A stretch of 10,339 nucleotides of DNA, from the NCBI GenBank assembly GCA_022827165.1, contig JAJDTN010000079.1, forward strand, positions 1 through 10,339. The letters are read 5' to 3'. Source of the stretch: Candidatus Latescibacterota bacterium (GTDB taxonomy: Bacteria > Latescibacterota > UBA2968 > UBA8231). The stretch's first letter is position 1, and each line of letters begins with the position of its first letter. Under the pieces are notes generated by a model. The model saw only the letters and a program-made list of their open reading frames with translations, was not told where the DNA came from and searched no databases. Made by a program: the position numbers and the translations under genes. Positions 1-6,562 of the stretch are shown here, one piece after another.

Positions 1-539
1 TCCACCGCCAGGGTGCGGGTCAGCGACGCGAGGGCGGCTTTGGAGGCCGAGTACGCGGCCAGCCTCGGGAGGGTCCGGTCGGCGCCGATGGAAGTCAGGT
101 TGACCACCGAGCCACGGCCTCTGTTGAGCATCGCCGGCCCCAGGTGACGGATGACGCGGAAGGTGCCGTCGAGGTTGACGCGCAGGACCTCGCTCCACTC
201 CTCGTCGCTCCAGGTCTCGGCGGCTTTCACGAAGGGGCTCACGGCGGCGTTGTTCACCAGTACGTCCACACCTTCGGGCCACTCTCCCGAGATACGTTCC
301 CCCAGCAACTCGATGCCGTCGGTCGTGCCCAGGTCGGCGGGTACGGCGATGGCCCGTCCGCCCGATGCCTCCACCCTGGCCACGGTCTCCCTCAACTGGG
401 ACTCGGTGCGGCTCGTGACGGCGACTTCGGCGCCGGACCGGGCGAGGGCCATGGCGCAGGCCCGGCCGATCCCTCGGCCCCCGCCGGTCACCAGGGCCCG
501 CCGGCCCTGCAGACCAAAAGGGGAGGCATGGTCTGTCAT
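1..539 (-). CDS. SDR-family NAD(P)-dependent oxidoreductase, 5' part (C-terminus outside window)
   Basis: Reading the minus strand from the ATG at 539 gives 179 codons with no stop before the window edge. The protein begins MTDHASPFGLQGRRALVTG. It shows the full set of classical short-chain dehydrogenase marks: the cofactor glycine motif TGGGRGIG (residues 18-25), NNAA (96-99), the structural Asn122, catalytic Ser150 in NLTS, and the Tyr163/Lys167 pair in YSASK. Only the last ~70-80 residues of a typical 250-aa SDR are missing. The basic residue after beta-2 (TSRTE, 42-46) hints at NADPH preference, which is inference. The start is supported by an AAAGGA ribosome binding site (550-545) five bases upstream. 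It is divergent from the sigma factor gene across 421 bp. The substrate cannot be read from the sequence; relatives include 3-oxoacyl-ACP reductases and sugar or polyol dehydrogenases. Confidence 0.93.
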   Translation of the reverse strand, partial: MTDHASPFGLQGRRALVTGGGRGIGRACAMALARSGAEVAVTSRTESQLRETVARVEASGGRAIAVPADLGTTDGIELLGERISGEWPEGVDVLVNNAAVSPFVKAAETWSDEEWSEVLRVNLDGTFRVIRHLGPAMLNRGRGSVVNLTSIGADRTLPRLAAYSASKAALASLTRTLAV

Positions 540-569
540 CGTGGTCCTTTCGTCATGCGGTGAGTGCCC

Positions 570-575
570 AATATA
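570..575 (-). promoter_or_regulatory. Possible -10 element for the SDR gene
   Basis: On the minus strand, 575-570 reads TATATT, five of six matches to TATAAT. It lies about 30 bases upstream of the SDR start, giving a short leader with the AAAGGA site. No convincing -35 box is seen at 16-19 bp spacing (the best hexamers around 593-600 are poor), so this is a weak call. Confidence 0.3.
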
Positions 576-680
576 GCCATCGAAGGGGACTCCCTGTGGC
601 AGCCGCCTTTGGCCCGGGAACCGCTGGACATCCCGAAGGGTCGGAGCGGTGGTTCCCCCTCTCCCGTTCGTCAACAGGGG

Positions 681-709
681 TTGATATCCGCCATCCCTGA
701 CGTTATACT
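681..709 (+). promoter_or_regulatory. Sigma-70-type promoter driving the sigma factor gene
   Basis: TTGATA (681-686) and TATACT (704-709) are each five of six matches to the -35 and -10 consensus, with the optimal 17-bp spacer. Transcription would begin near 716 and leave a leader of about 245 nt before the ATG at 961. The downstream gene encodes a primary-type sigma factor that would itself be expected to recognise this consensus, so autogenous transcription is plausible (inference). Confidence 0.72.
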
Positions 710-852
710 CTCTCGGTTCGCGGGGCCCTACCCCCTCCGGTTTCACTCTCCCCGCGCCCCCTTCCTTTCCCTTCGAGCAATCCTCACGAGTCAGCGCGCC
801 CGTCTCCCGCGGTGCGTGGTCCGGCCCTTCTCCTCCCCCGTGCTCTCCCGGT

Positions 853-880
853 TCGACAGAGGCTCGGTTTCTCGTAGTCT
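853..880 (+). promoter_or_regulatory. Weak second promoter-like site upstream of the sigma gene
   Basis: TCGACA (853-858, five of six to the -35 consensus) is followed after 16 bp by TAGTCT (875-880, three of six to the -10 consensus). It would shorten the sigma mRNA leader to about 75 nt. The poor -10 makes this tentative; it could also be recognised by another sigma factor or be chance. Confidence 0.22.
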
Positions 881-904
881 GTTCCGAGCCGCTGCCCGTC
901 CTCT

Positions 905-929
905 CCCTCTCCCGGCCAAGGGGAGGGGG
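905..929 (+). promoter_or_regulatory. GC-rich hairpin in the sigma factor mRNA leader
   Basis: The C/T-rich arm 905-913 pairs with the G/A-rich arm 921-929 as nine consecutive pairs with one G-U wobble, around a seven-base loop (914-920). It ends 17 bases before the ribosome binding site at 946. There is no following T-run, so it is not a standard terminator. It may stabilise the mRNA, affect translation of the sigma gene, or be a copy of a short palindromic intergenic repeat; the sequence alone does not decide. Confidence 0.4.
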
Positions 930-960
930 CACACCCGCCAGAATGGAGGGGTGTAATCGC

Positions 961-1815
961 ATGTCGTCATCAACGTTGCAGACCGATACCCTGGTCGATC
1001 GCTACTTCCACGAGATCGAGAACTCGGTCGGACTCTCCGCTGCCGAGGAGGTCAAAGTCGCCGAGCGGATCCGGGATGGCGACGAGGGGGCCTTGGGCGA
1101 GTTGGTTCAGGCCAACCTGCGCTTCGTCGTCAGTGTCGCCAAGCAGTACCAGAATCTCGGACTCCCCTTGTCGGACCTGATCAACGAGGGCAACCTCGGC
1201 CTGATGACCGCCGCCCGCCGCTTCGACGGGTCCAAGGGGTTCAAGTTCATCTCCTACGCCGTCTGGTGGATCCGGCAGGCGATCCTGCAGGCCTTGGCCG
1301 AGCAGTCCAGGATCGTGCGTCTGCCCCTCAACCGCATCGGCGAGCTGACCAAGGTGAACAAGTGCCTCACGCGCCTGGAGCAGCGCCTCGGCCGCGCCCC
1401 CGAAGTCGAAGAGATCGCCGCGGAGCTGAAGGCCAACCCCGACGACATGGAGATGGTCCTGCGCCTGGCCCAGCGGCCCGTGTCGCTGGAGACACCGTGC
1501 GACGAGCAGGAACCGGACCGCCGACTGGGAGACCTGCTTCCGGACGAAACCCTGAGGGCCTTCGACGAGGTCCTGTCGGAAGGAAACCTCCGCGAGGAGA
1601 TCCGGACGGCCATGGGCGCCCTGCCCCGCGGTGAGGCGCGCGTGCTGCGCATGTACTACGGCCTCGACGGCCAGGAGCCGATGACCCTGGAGGAGATCGG
1701 CAAGTACGTGGGACGCACGCGCGAACGGGTTCGCCAGATCAAGGAGAAGGCTCTGCAGAAGCTCCGGCACCCGAACCGCAGCGAGGTGCTGAAGGAGTAC
1801 TACGGAGAGGGCTGA
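961..1815 (+). CDS. rpoD: Primary-type RNA polymerase sigma-70 factor (RpoD/SigA-like, short form)
   Basis: This 284-aa sigma-70 family protein directs RNA polymerase to -10/-35 promoters. Regions in order: 1.2 at about 11-45 (LVDRYFHEIE onward); region 2 at 47-118, with the core-binding and -10-melting stretch NLRFVVSVAKQYQ, DLINEGNLGL and FKFISYAVWWIRQAI; region 3 at about 125-190; region 4 at 215-272, with the -35-binding helix-turn-helix TLEEIGKYVGRTRERVRQI (242-260). The region 2 residues are those of primary sigma factors rather than ECF types. Region 1.1 and the large non-conserved insert of proteobacterial RpoD are absent, as in Bacteroidota SigA. An ATG at 943 in frame would add six residues, but 961 is preferred because GGAGGGG (946-952) sits about eight bases upstream. 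It is transcribed alone, before the tRNA unit. It could be a group 2 paralogue rather than the sole housekeeping factor, so the symbol is provisional. Confidence 0.92.
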   Translation: MSSSTLQTDTLVDRYFHEIENSVGLSAAEEVKVAERIRDGDEGALGELVQANLRFVVSVAKQYQNLGLPLSDLINEGNLGLMTAARRFDGSKGFKFISYAVWWIRQAILQALAEQSRIVRLPLNRIGELTKVNKCLTRLEQRLGRAPEVEEIAAELKANPDDMEMVLRLAQRPVSLETPCDEQEPDRRLGDLLPDETLRAFDEVLSEGNLREEIRTAMGALPRGEARVLRMYYGLDGQEPMTLEEIGKYVGRTRERVRQIKEKALQKLRHPNRSEVLKEYYGEG

Positions 1816-1827
1816 TCGATCGTCGTT

Positions 1828-1844
1828 CGAGGGGCGCTCCCTCG
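1828..1844 (+). terminator. Weak hairpin after the sigma factor gene
   Basis: CGAGGG (1828-1833) pairs perfectly with CCCTCG (1839-1844) around a five-base loop, starting 13 bases after the stop codon. It lacks an immediate T-run; the next T-rich stretch (1872-1877) is about 28 bases away and overlaps the tRNA promoter. It may slow or partly end sigma transcription, or serve as a 3' mRNA end. Confidence 0.35.
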
Positions 1845-1845
1845 G

Positions 1846-1873
1846 TTGACAGGGCACAACCCTCCGGTATCTT
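1846..1873 (+). promoter_or_regulatory. Promoter of the tRNA-Asn gene
   Basis: A perfect -35 box TTGACA (1846-1851) is followed after 16 bp by TATCTT (1868-1873), four of six to the -10 consensus. Transcription would start near 1880, about 26 bases before the mature tRNA 5' end, leaving a short leader for RNase P to remove. Confidence 0.65.
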
Positions 1874-1905
1874 TTTTCTGGTTCGTGCGCCGACTTCCAT
1901 GCGGT

Positions 1906-1981
1906 TCCGGCGTAGCTCAGTTGGCAGAGCGGGTGGCTGTTAACCACTTAGTCGTAGGTTCGAGTCCTACCGCCGGAGCCA
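1906..1981 (+). tRNA. tRNA-Asn (anticodon GUU)
   Basis: The 76-nt sequence folds as a full cloverleaf. The acceptor stem is TCCGGCG (1906-1912) with CGCCGGA (1971-1977), followed by discriminator G and an encoded CCA (1979-1981). The D arm is 1915-1930 with GCTC/GAGC. The anticodon stem is 1932-1936/1944-1948 with a closing G-U, and its loop CTGTTAA places GTT at 1939-1941. The five-base variable loop is 1949-1953. The T arm is 1954-1970 with loop TTCGAGT. GUU reads both asparagine codons. It lies between the sigma factor and the aminotransferase cluster, with its own promoter and a hairpin downstream. Confidence 0.97.
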
Positions 1982-2020
1982 AATAACCACGCCGCTGAGG
2001 TTCGCGGTCCTGGCCGGTCG

Positions 2021-2050
2021 AGACCCCGAGGGGATGCCTTTCGGGGTCTT
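2021..2050 (+). terminator. Hairpin terminator after tRNA-Asn
   Basis: AGACCCCGA (2021-2029) pairs perfectly with TCGGGGTCT (2041-2049). The stem can extend inward through two G-U and two G-C pairs to an ATG triloop, for 13 pairs in all. Only two Ts follow, so termination may be incomplete. This matters because no promoter is evident between this hairpin and the aminotransferase start at 2092; read-through could feed that cluster. Confidence 0.6.
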
Positions 2051-2091
2051 GCCGTACCTGGACCCCGTCCCATCGATCTCGACAGGCCGAC

Positions 2092-3309
2092 ATGATCTGG
2101 CCGTGCAAGAGACTCGACTTCAGTTGGTCCGACTGGTTCTTCGCCCTGGGGAGATGCCTGAGGCCGCCCCGTGGGCAGGACATGGCCGCCCGAGTGGAGC
2201 GTCTGTGGTCGGCGGAGGGGGACGCCATCGCCTGCCTCACGGTTCGCTCCGCTTTCGACCTGTTCCTGCGGGCGAAGCGGTGGGGGGCCGGCGACGAGAT
2301 CATCTTCACCGCCCTCACCGTGCCCGACATGCCACGCATCGCCCGGGAGCACGGGCTGAGGGTTGTGCCCCTCGACATCGATCCCCTGACCGCCGCCTGG
2401 GACTTGGACGCCCTGGAGCGATGCATCGGGCCTCGCACGAGAGCCGTCGTGCTCACGCACCTCTTCGGCGCCCGCCTCGACGTGGAACCGGCCATGGCCG
2501 TCGCCCGGCGGCACGGCATCGCCGTGGTGGAGGACTGCGCCCAGGCCTACCACGGACCGGGCCGGAATGGCCACCCCGCGGCCGACCTGTCGCTCTTTTC
2601 CTTCGGTCCCATGAAGACCGCCACCTCCCTGGGCGGCGCCGTGGCCCGCGTCCGCCAGCGCGAGGTGCGCCTGGGAATGGCCGCGTTCCTCGATCAGTAC
2701 CCCATGCAGTCCACGGGCGAGTTCACGCGCCGCGTGCTGCTCTACGGCCTGTTGAAGGCGGCCTCCAATCCAACCCTCTACGGGGCCCTGGTATTCCTGG
2801 CGGAGCTTCTGGGGCTCCATCGGGAGCGGTGGATCCATGGGCTCACCCGCAACGTGCCCCGCCACGACCTGCTGGGTCACATCCGCCGCCGGCCCTGCGC
2901 CGCCCTTCTGAGTCTCCTCGAGCGCAGGCTCCAGGAGGGCGACGCGCCGGTGGCGCGGCGCACCGCACCCGGCGAGATCCTCTTCCGCGCCCTCGGCGGT
3001 GAGGTGCAGGTGCCGACGCGCGCCTCCCGCGCACACGCGTACTGGATCATCCCGGTCCTGGCCGCCAACCGCGACGAGTTGAAAGTCTCCCTTCGCCGCC
3101 ACGGCTTCGATCCCATGTCGGAACGGCTGAGCGTCGTCTGCGAAGAGGGTATGGAAGCTCCCGGAGCCGGGCGCCTGTCGGAGTCCGTCTACCTGCCCTT
3201 CGATCCGGGCATGCCCGCAGCGGAGCTCGAGCGGCTCGGGGCCCTGGTGACTCGTCTGGCCGCCGTGGACCGCCCCCGCGAGGCGGCCGTGCCACCGGCG
3301 CTCTCCTGA
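2092..3309 (+). CDS. DegT/DnrJ/EryC1/StrS-family PLP-dependent aminotransferase
   Basis: This 405-aa fold-type I aminotransferase belongs to the family that usually transfers an amino group from glutamate or glutamine to a nucleotide-linked keto sugar in amino-sugar, O-antigen or antibiotic-sugar synthesis. Family marks: the GDEII..ALTVPDM region (67-80), the cofactor-ring motif VVEDCAQAYHG (145-155) with Asp148 and Gln151, and the PLP lysine Lys175 in LFSFGPMKTATSLGGA (168-183). After the catalytic half there is a long region with helical, partly hydrophobic segments (about 205-250). The C-terminal small domain runs to residue 405, slightly longer than the ~370-390 usual. The ATG at 2092 has only a weak CAGG upstream; Met31 (2182) is an in-frame alternative, but residues before it (KRLDFSWSDWFFAL) look like a genuine N-terminal segment. 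It is the first gene of a three-gene cluster, with three bases to the next start. Substrate unknown; an aldolase-like or regulatory relative is less likely because Lys175 is present. Confidence 0.88.
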   Translation: MIWPCKRLDFSWSDWFFALGRCLRPPRGQDMAARVERLWSAEGDAIACLTVRSAFDLFLRAKRWGAGDEIIFTALTVPDMPRIAREHGLRVVPLDIDPLTAAWDLDALERCIGPRTRAVVLTHLFGARLDVEPAMAVARRHGIAVVEDCAQAYHGPGRNGHPAADLSLFSFGPMKTATSLGGAVARVRQREVRLGMAAFLDQYPMQSTGEFTRRVLLYGLLKAASNPTLYGALVFLAELLGLHRERWIHGLTRNVPRHDLLGHIRRRPCAALLSLLERRLQEGDAPVARRTAPGEILFRALGGEVQVPTRASRAHAYWIIPVLAANRDELKVSLRRHGFDPMSERLSVVCEEGMEAPGAGRLSESVYLPFDPGMPAAELERLGALVTRLAAVDRPREAAVPPALS

Positions 3310-3312
3310 GGA

Positions 3313-5010
3313 ATGGGCCGCGAGGCGATTTCAGGCCTGGGGCGGGTCCGCGTGGGGGCCGCGTGCGAGCGCGATCTGGAGGGGGCCGGCTATCTCTTCG
3401 ACGGCTACCTCGTGGCCGACGATGCGCTGCTGGTCGGCGCCGAGGCCTCCGACCACTTCGGGCTTGTGCTGGCCCGCCACGGGATCGACGGAGCCCTCGA
3501 CCATCTGAACGGCTGCTACCGGTACGTGGTCAAGCAGGAGGGGCGGGTGTGGTTCGGCATCGACCACTTCGGGGGAGCCGCCCTGTTCTACCAGCTGGCC
3601 CCGGAGCTGAGCCTCTTCGACGACCCTTCCGCTCACGTGCGCAACCCGGACTACAGCGACGCCGCGGTCTGTTGTCTCCTGGCCTCGGGTTTCACCCTCG
3701 ATGACGAGACCATCTACACGGGGATCCGGGAGTGCGGCTCCGGCGTTCTCTACGAGTTCGAGACCGCCACCGGACAGCTGCGCCAGAGGACGTGGTTCAA
3801 GTTCAACCTCCACCCCCGAGGCGACTGCGATCCGGACGAGCTGGAAGCGGCGCTGCTGCGCTCCCTGCCGCGCCTGGCCCCCCGGGAGGGGAGCTACCTG
3901 CTGCCCCTGAGCGGCGGCCTGGACTCGCGGACCATACTCGCCCTCGCCCTGAAGCGCGGCCAGCCCCTGGAGGCCCTGACCTACGGAGTGCCCGGGGCGA
4001 TGGACTCTTCCATACCCGGCCGGATCTGCGCCGAGCTGGGGCTGCGCCACACCACCATGCCTACGGCAAATGCAGAAGGCAAGGCCTGGTTCGAGAGCGC
4101 GGACATGAGGGAGATGGTGAAGGCCATGCACCTGGGCCGCAGCCTTCCCGAGGAGTCCGACTGGCGGCCCATGGCCCGGCTCGGCCCCGGTCCCTTCGTC
4201 GTCTGCCCGGGCCACGGGGGGGACTGGCTGACGGGCTCCTTCATCGACGCCCGCCTCCTCCACACCCGGACCCTGGAGGGCCTGGTCGAGTACCTTCTCG
4301 ACTTTCACTGCAGCCTCACGGCGATCTCAAGCCCCGGCTTCGCGGAGCTGCTGCGGGAGAGGATCCGCCGCAGCCTGGCCGCCATCGCCCCCGATTGCGC
4401 AGAGGACCCCCTGGCCTGTGCCGAGCGCTGGAACCTGGAGCACCGGCAGAGGAAGTACATCGTCAACTCGGCCAGGAAGTACCGCTACCTGGGCATGCAC
4501 ACGTACCTGCCGTTCTTCGACCGGAACCTGATGTCGCTCTTCATGAACCTGAAGACGCGGCACCGGACCCGCCAGCGTGCGTACGTCGGGTTTCTCGGCG
4601 GCCGCCTCTACACCGGATGTCTCGCGGCTCTGCGCCGCATCGACAACACCCGGTGGGATTTCGACGCCGATCTGCCCGGGATGGGGAGGCCATCGCCGCG
4701 GGAGGTGCTGCACCAGCGGCTGCGGAAGCTCGATCGCAGGAAGTACCGCAAGCGCTTCCTCGTCTCCTCCATGGAGGGCTACGACGATGCTGCGGCGATG
4801 CTGAGTCCCCGGGACAAGGCCTCCTTCCTGCGGCAGAGAGTGGATGAAGCCTTTCCGCTCCTTCATCCCTGCGTGGACCAGCTCCGGGGCCTCGGCTGCC
4901 AGGAGTCGGCCCGTCACGTGAGCTGGATCCTGAGGCAACAGGTTTCGCAGATGAACCCGGTTGGGCTCTTCGTCTGCGCCTTCCTTCCATACCTGCTCGA
5001 GGTCGAATAG
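3313..5010 (+). CDS. Asparagine-synthetase-like ATP-dependent amidotransferase with degenerate glutaminase domain
   Basis: This 565-aa protein is related to AsnB. The C-terminal synthetase domain carries the ATP pyrophosphatase loop LSGGLDSR (199-206), a following YGVPGAMDS segment, and the late motif TYLPFFDRNLMSLF (about 397-410) typical of AsnB. This domain adenylates a carboxylate for attack by ammonia or an amine. The N-terminal part (1-165) resembles only the second half of a class II glutaminase domain (SDHFGLVLARHGIDGALDHLNG, then FGIDHFGGAALFY near 81-93). The usual N-terminal Cys2 (MCGI) is absent, and so are the first glutaminase strands. It probably cannot hydrolyse glutamine and must use free ammonia, an amine substrate, or a partner. 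Similar loss of the nucleophile is known in beta-lactam synthetase and lasso-peptide cyclases. The start lies three bases after the aminotransferase stop, implying coupled translation. Context suggests amidation of a uronic acid or aminoacyl group in a polysaccharide, but this is inference. Confidence 0.85.
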   Translation: MGREAISGLGRVRVGAACERDLEGAGYLFDGYLVADDALLVGAEASDHFGLVLARHGIDGALDHLNGCYRYVVKQEGRVWFGIDHFGGAALFYQLAPELSLFDDPSAHVRNPDYSDAAVCCLLASGFTLDDETIYTGIRECGSGVLYEFETATGQLRQRTWFKFNLHPRGDCDPDELEAALLRSLPRLAPREGSYLLPLSGGLDSRTILALALKRGQPLEALTYGVPGAMDSSIPGRICAELGLRHTTMPTANAEGKAWFESADMREMVKAMHLGRSLPEESDWRPMARLGPGPFVVCPGHGGDWLTGSFIDARLLHTRTLEGLVEYLLDFHCSLTAISSPGFAELLRERIRRSLAAIAPDCAEDPLACAERWNLEHRQRKYIVNSARKYRYLGMHTYLPFFDRNLMSLFMNLKTRHRTRQRAYVGFLGGRLYTGCLAALRRIDNTRWDFDADLPGMGRPSPREVLHQRLRKLDRRKYRKRFLVSSMEGYDDAAAMLSPRDKASFLRQRVDEAFPLLHPCVDQLRGLGCQESARHVSWILRQQVSQMNPVGLFVCAFLPYLLEVE

Positions 5011-5032
5011 CCCCGAGCCGGCCGCATTATCG

Positions 5033-6562
5033 ATGTCCCTCGACAGGGATCGCGAACTCACAGGCCCCCCGGGCCTCTCCCTCGGCCGGCGGGCCGGATG
5101 GCTCACCCTGGGCCGGATCTCCCATACCGCCGCCCTGCTGCTGGTGGGAGCGATCCTCTCGCGCGCCCTGCCACCGGAGGAGTACGGGCAGTACCAACAG
5201 GCATGGGTCTACCTGAACATCGCGATCCCCCTGTTCCTCTTCGGGATGCCGGTGAGCCTCAGCTACTTCCTGGCCCCCGCGGAAGGACCCGCCCGGGACC
5301 GACGCGCCGCTCGGCATGTGCTCCTGATCCTGCTCTTCGCCGCTCTCTTCGCCCTGTGCGCCGGGGGCCTCTGGATGGGGGCCGCGGCGTTCTCCATCCC
5401 CGCCGAGGTGCGGGCCCTCATGCCGGCGGGCATCCTCATCGGCGCGGGGATGATCGCCTGCGGCTTCCTCGAGCCGGTTCTCATCGTCTACGGCAGGCAC
5501 AGAGTCCTCGCAGGGTCGCTGCTCCTCTTCGCGGCCCTGCACCTGACGGCGGTGCTGGCAGGCTGGTTCCTCGGGGGATCCCTCGAGTCGATCTTCGCCT
5601 GCCTGGGCGGCTCGGTGGTCCTGAGGGTGGTCTGGAGCTACCTCCTCCTCTTCCGGCTCCTGCGGCCCCTGTCCCTCGATCTGGTCCGGCAGCCTCTCGA
5701 GGATCCCCTGAAGTACGCGTGGCGCGTCGGCCTTCGCGACGGGATCGAGGTCCTGTCCAGGTTCGTCGACAAACTGATCTTCCTCTCCTTCTTCACCACC
5801 GCCCAGTTCGCCTTCTACCACAACGGCGCATGGGAGATCCCCGTCGTCATCTTCGTCCATTCCATGCTCGCCGTTCTGCTGCCCGAGCTGCGGGTGGCCT
5901 GCAGCCGCGGAGACATGGGCCAGGTGCTGAACCTGATGCACTTCGCCGCCAGAAGGGTGGCGCTGGTCCTCTTTCCGGCGGCGGCCTTCGCCTTCTCGGT
6001 GGCGCCCGAGCTGACGAGCTTCCTCTTCGGAGAGGACTACCGCGACAGTGGCGCCTACCTGCGGGTCTTCCTCCTCCTGCTGCCCCTGCGGGTCTCGACG
6101 GCCGGACTCGTCCTGCTGGCGGCCAACCGGACGCGGGCGGTGCTCCTGGGCACCGGGGTCGACCTGGTGCTGGCCGCCGTACTGGGAGTGGCCCTGGTAC
6201 CGTGGCTGGGGACGCTGGCGCCGGCCGTGGCCCTGGTGGTGAGCACGTCCTGCCAGGTGGGGTTCTACAACTGGCGGGCCTCGACGGTCATCGGCCGGCC
6301 CCTGCCGGAGGTCCTGCCGTGGCCGGTCCTCGGGAGGCTGGCCCTGCCGAGCGTGGCGGCGGCCCTGGGCGCGGCTCTCTGCGCGCGCTTCGAATCGGCT
6401 CTCCTGAACCTGATGGCCGCCGGTATCGTCTTCGTCCTGCTGCTCTGCGGGCTGGGCCTGGGCCTGCGCCTGTTCGACGCCAGGGAGCGGGTCCTGCTGG
6501 GGGCGGCGGCCAGATCCGCGGTGGCGAGGTGCCGGTCGGTCCTGCTCCCCCGCGGCGACTGA
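5033..6562 (+). CDS. Wzx-like polysaccharide flippase (MOP superfamily membrane protein)
   Basis: This very hydrophobic 509-aa protein has about 13-14 predicted membrane helices, for example near residues 22-44, 55-80, 95-120, 125-152, 157-181, 187-210, 303-326, 340-390, 393-415, 432-451 and 456-480. Family-like points are the N-terminal amphipathic helix leading into TM1, the SRALPPEEYGQYQQ loop (43-56), and FLFGEDYRDSGAYLRVFLLLLPLR (330-353), which matches the helix-7/8 region of oligosaccharide flippases. These proteins move undecaprenyl-linked oligosaccharides across the inner membrane. The ATG at 5033 is chosen because the protein from there starts directly before TM1; an in-frame ATG at 4961 would overlap the preceding gene by 50 bases and add a low-complexity Ser/Pro segment. 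Neither start has a clear ribosome binding site. It is the last gene of the cluster, 22 bases after the AsnB-like gene and convergent with the CoA ligase. Confidence 0.87.
   Translation: MSLDRDRELTGPPGLSLGRRAGWLTLGRISHTAALLLVGAILSRALPPEEYGQYQQAWVYLNIAIPLFLFGMPVSLSYFLAPAEGPARDRRAARHVLLILLFAALFALCAGGLWMGAAAFSIPAEVRALMPAGILIGAGMIACGFLEPVLIVYGRHRVLAGSLLLFAALHLTAVLAGWFLGGSLESIFACLGGSVVLRVVWSYLLLFRLLRPLSLDLVRQPLEDPLKYAWRVGLRDGIEVLSRFVDKLIFLSFFTTAQFAFYHNGAWEIPVVIFVHSMLAVLLPELRVACSRGDMGQVLNLMHFAARRVALVLFPAAAFAFSVAPELTSFLFGEDYRDSGAYLRVFLLLLPLRVSTAGLVLLAANRTRAVLLGTGVDLVLAAVLGVALVPWLGTLAPAVALVVSTSCQVGFYNWRASTVIGRPLPEVLPWPVLGRLALPSVAAALGAALCARFESALLNLMAAGIVFVLLLCGLGLGLRLFDARERVLLGAAARSAVARCRSVLLPRGD

Larger units (their letters stand above)
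540..960. other. Gene-free divergent intergenic region and pyrimidine-rich leader
   Basis: This 421-bp stretch separates the SDR (minus) from the sigma factor (plus). Short reading frames here have no family-like features and look like chance in GC-rich DNA. It holds the SDR upstream region (540-600), a strong plus-strand promoter at 681-709, a long leader of about 245 nt that is unusually C+T-rich on the plus strand (roughly 721-913), a weaker second promoter-like site near 853-880, and a GC-rich hairpin at 905-929 just before the sigma gene's ribosome binding site. Confidence 0.75.

Noticed and set aside
536..556. Six-codon minus-strand mini-ORF (start 556) whose stop overlaps the SDR start as ATGA
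   Set aside because: It includes the SDR's own ribosome binding site and is too short to separate from chance; no leader-peptide character such as codon runs.
144..576. Two plus-strand open frames over the SDR gene
   Set aside because: The minus strand encodes an SDR with every catalytic motif in order, so these are shadows.
564..973. Short open frames in the region upstream of the sigma gene (564-956 plus, 791-973 minus)
   Set aside because: Low-complexity Arg/Pro/Ser-rich products, no start signals, and the plus-strand one would overlap the promoter and leader of the sigma gene.
1851..1877. Intrinsic terminator for the sigma gene using the T-run at 1872-1877
   Set aside because: Only 4-5-bp stems precede it, and they end about ten bases before the T-run; the sequence is better explained as the tRNA promoter.
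970..1947. Minus-strand open frame of 325 codons antisense to the sigma factor and running into the tRNA
   Set aside because: Composition is that of an antisense shadow; it would read through the tRNA gene and has no recognisable domain.
1906..5010. Functional link between tRNA-Asn and the asparagine-synthetase-like gene
   Set aside because: The AsnB-like enzyme lacks glutaminase residues and sits in a sugar-type cluster; adjacency to tRNA-Asn is most simply coincidence.
3313..5010. Lasso-peptide cyclase
   Set aside because: No precursor peptide, leader-binding protein or leader peptidase is nearby; the neighbours are an aminotransferase and a flippase.
1906..6562. Genomic island inserted at tRNA-Asn carrying the polysaccharide-type genes
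   Set aside because: No integrase, no second copy of the tRNA 3' end visible in the window, and no obvious shift in base composition of the cluster.
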